Shown here piece after piece: positions 5,077 to 5,319 of a stretch of DNA of 5,319 bases. The stretch is from an uncultured Clostridia bacterium (GTDB lineage Bacteria > Bacillota > Clostridia > TANB77 > CAG-508). The stretch lies in contig CATJZH010000051.1 of assembly GCA_949746285.1 (NCBI GenBank), positions 1-5,319 of the forward strand, given 5' to 3'. The notes below the pieces were generated by a model. That model had not been told where the DNA came from, did not search any database, and was given only the letters and a program-made list of their open reading frames with translations. A program made the position numbers and the translations under genes. Position 1 is the stretch's first letter. Every line of letters starts with the position of its first letter.

Positions 5077-5319
5077 TTTCTATTGATGATATTATAGTAA
5101 TTTTTCTATCACTATCTACATCATCTAAATATTCAAATGTTAAATCTCCAGTTAAATCGTCTAAACTTACATTAAATATTTTAGATAATTCTTTGCCTTG
5201 TTTTAAATCTGGACTAGACTCATCTAATTCCCAATTACTTATCGTTTGTCTAGTGACTCCCATTTTTTCAGCAAGTTGTTCTTGTGAAAGTTTTGCACTT
5301 TTTCTTAAATTCATAATAT
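5063..5319 (-). CDS. XRE-family helix-turn-helix regulator, N-terminus probably cut by the window edge
   Basis: The visible frame ends with TAA at 5065-5063. From the Met at 5314 it gives 83 residues; the HTH_3 core is LSQEQLAEKMGVTRQTISNWE (9-29; helices 2 and 3 and the recognition helix), followed by SSPDLKQGKELSKIFNVSLDDL, a standard Cro/C1-type DNA-binding domain. Relatives normally have roughly 6-10 residues before the LRK of helix 1, and the codon before this Met is Ile in an open frame, so the true start is likely just outside the window. The tail after the HTH is short and acidic (EYLDDVDSD) with no membrane segment or peptide-binding TPR domain. It is a DNA-binding repressor or activator with unknown target. 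It lies upstream of, and in line with, the leader-ProX unit, which however has its own promoter. Confidence 0.88.
   Translation of the reverse strand, partial: IMNLRKSAKLSQEQLAEKMGVTRQTISNWELDESSPDLKQGKELSKIFNVSLDDLTGDLTFEYLDDVDSDRKITIISSIENVID

Overview
This is an AT-rich window from what looks like a Clostridia-type member of the Bacillota, probably gut-associated. The signs are A- and T-ending codon use, strong GGAGG-type ribosome binding sites, a secreted carbohydrate-active protein of the F5/8C + Ig-like repeat + cohesin + dockerin kind, and an IS110-family remnant. Assignments come from reading motifs by eye; no database search was run.

Layout. Bases 1-3369 (+) hold the 3' part of a very large extracellular modular protein: end of a chitobiase-C-terminal-like Ig fold, F5/8C (CBM32-type) sugar-binding domain, nine Ig-like repeats of 69-72 residues, cohesin-like domain, pre-dockerin domain and type I dockerin. 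Its start and any catalytic domain lie outside the window. A strong bidirectional terminator follows (3387-3422). Bases 3423-4260 are a junkyard: a locally GC-rich, hairpin-forming intergenic stretch, the antisense C-terminal tail of a broken gene (3615-3779), and the C-terminal third of an IS110-family transposase (about 3781-4113) with two hairpins just after its stop codon.

Bases 4222-5319 are all on the minus strand. In transcription order they contain an XRE-family helix-turn-helix regulator running off the right edge (5319-5063), dyad symmetries and a near-consensus extended -10 promoter (4993-4965), an unannotated 17-codon leader ORF with four consecutive proline codons (4929-4876), a YbaK/ProX-type prolyl-tRNA-editing-domain protein (4793-4260), and a terminator hairpin (4253-4222).

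The most striking observation is the 165-nt leader between that promoter and the YbaK/ProX gene. The proline codons of the leader ORF contain an anti-Shine-Dalgarno sequence matching the downstream RBS (14 of 15 positions pair), and two inner segments pair over 13 bp. Four segments can form either a nested hairpin (1:4 + 2:3) or two separate hairpins (1:2 and 3:4). A ribosome paused on the Pro codons would cover segment 1 and free the RBS. This has the architecture of an erm-style translational attenuator, here apparently reading proline decoding to control a putative prolyl-tRNA editing enzyme. I do not know of a described example.
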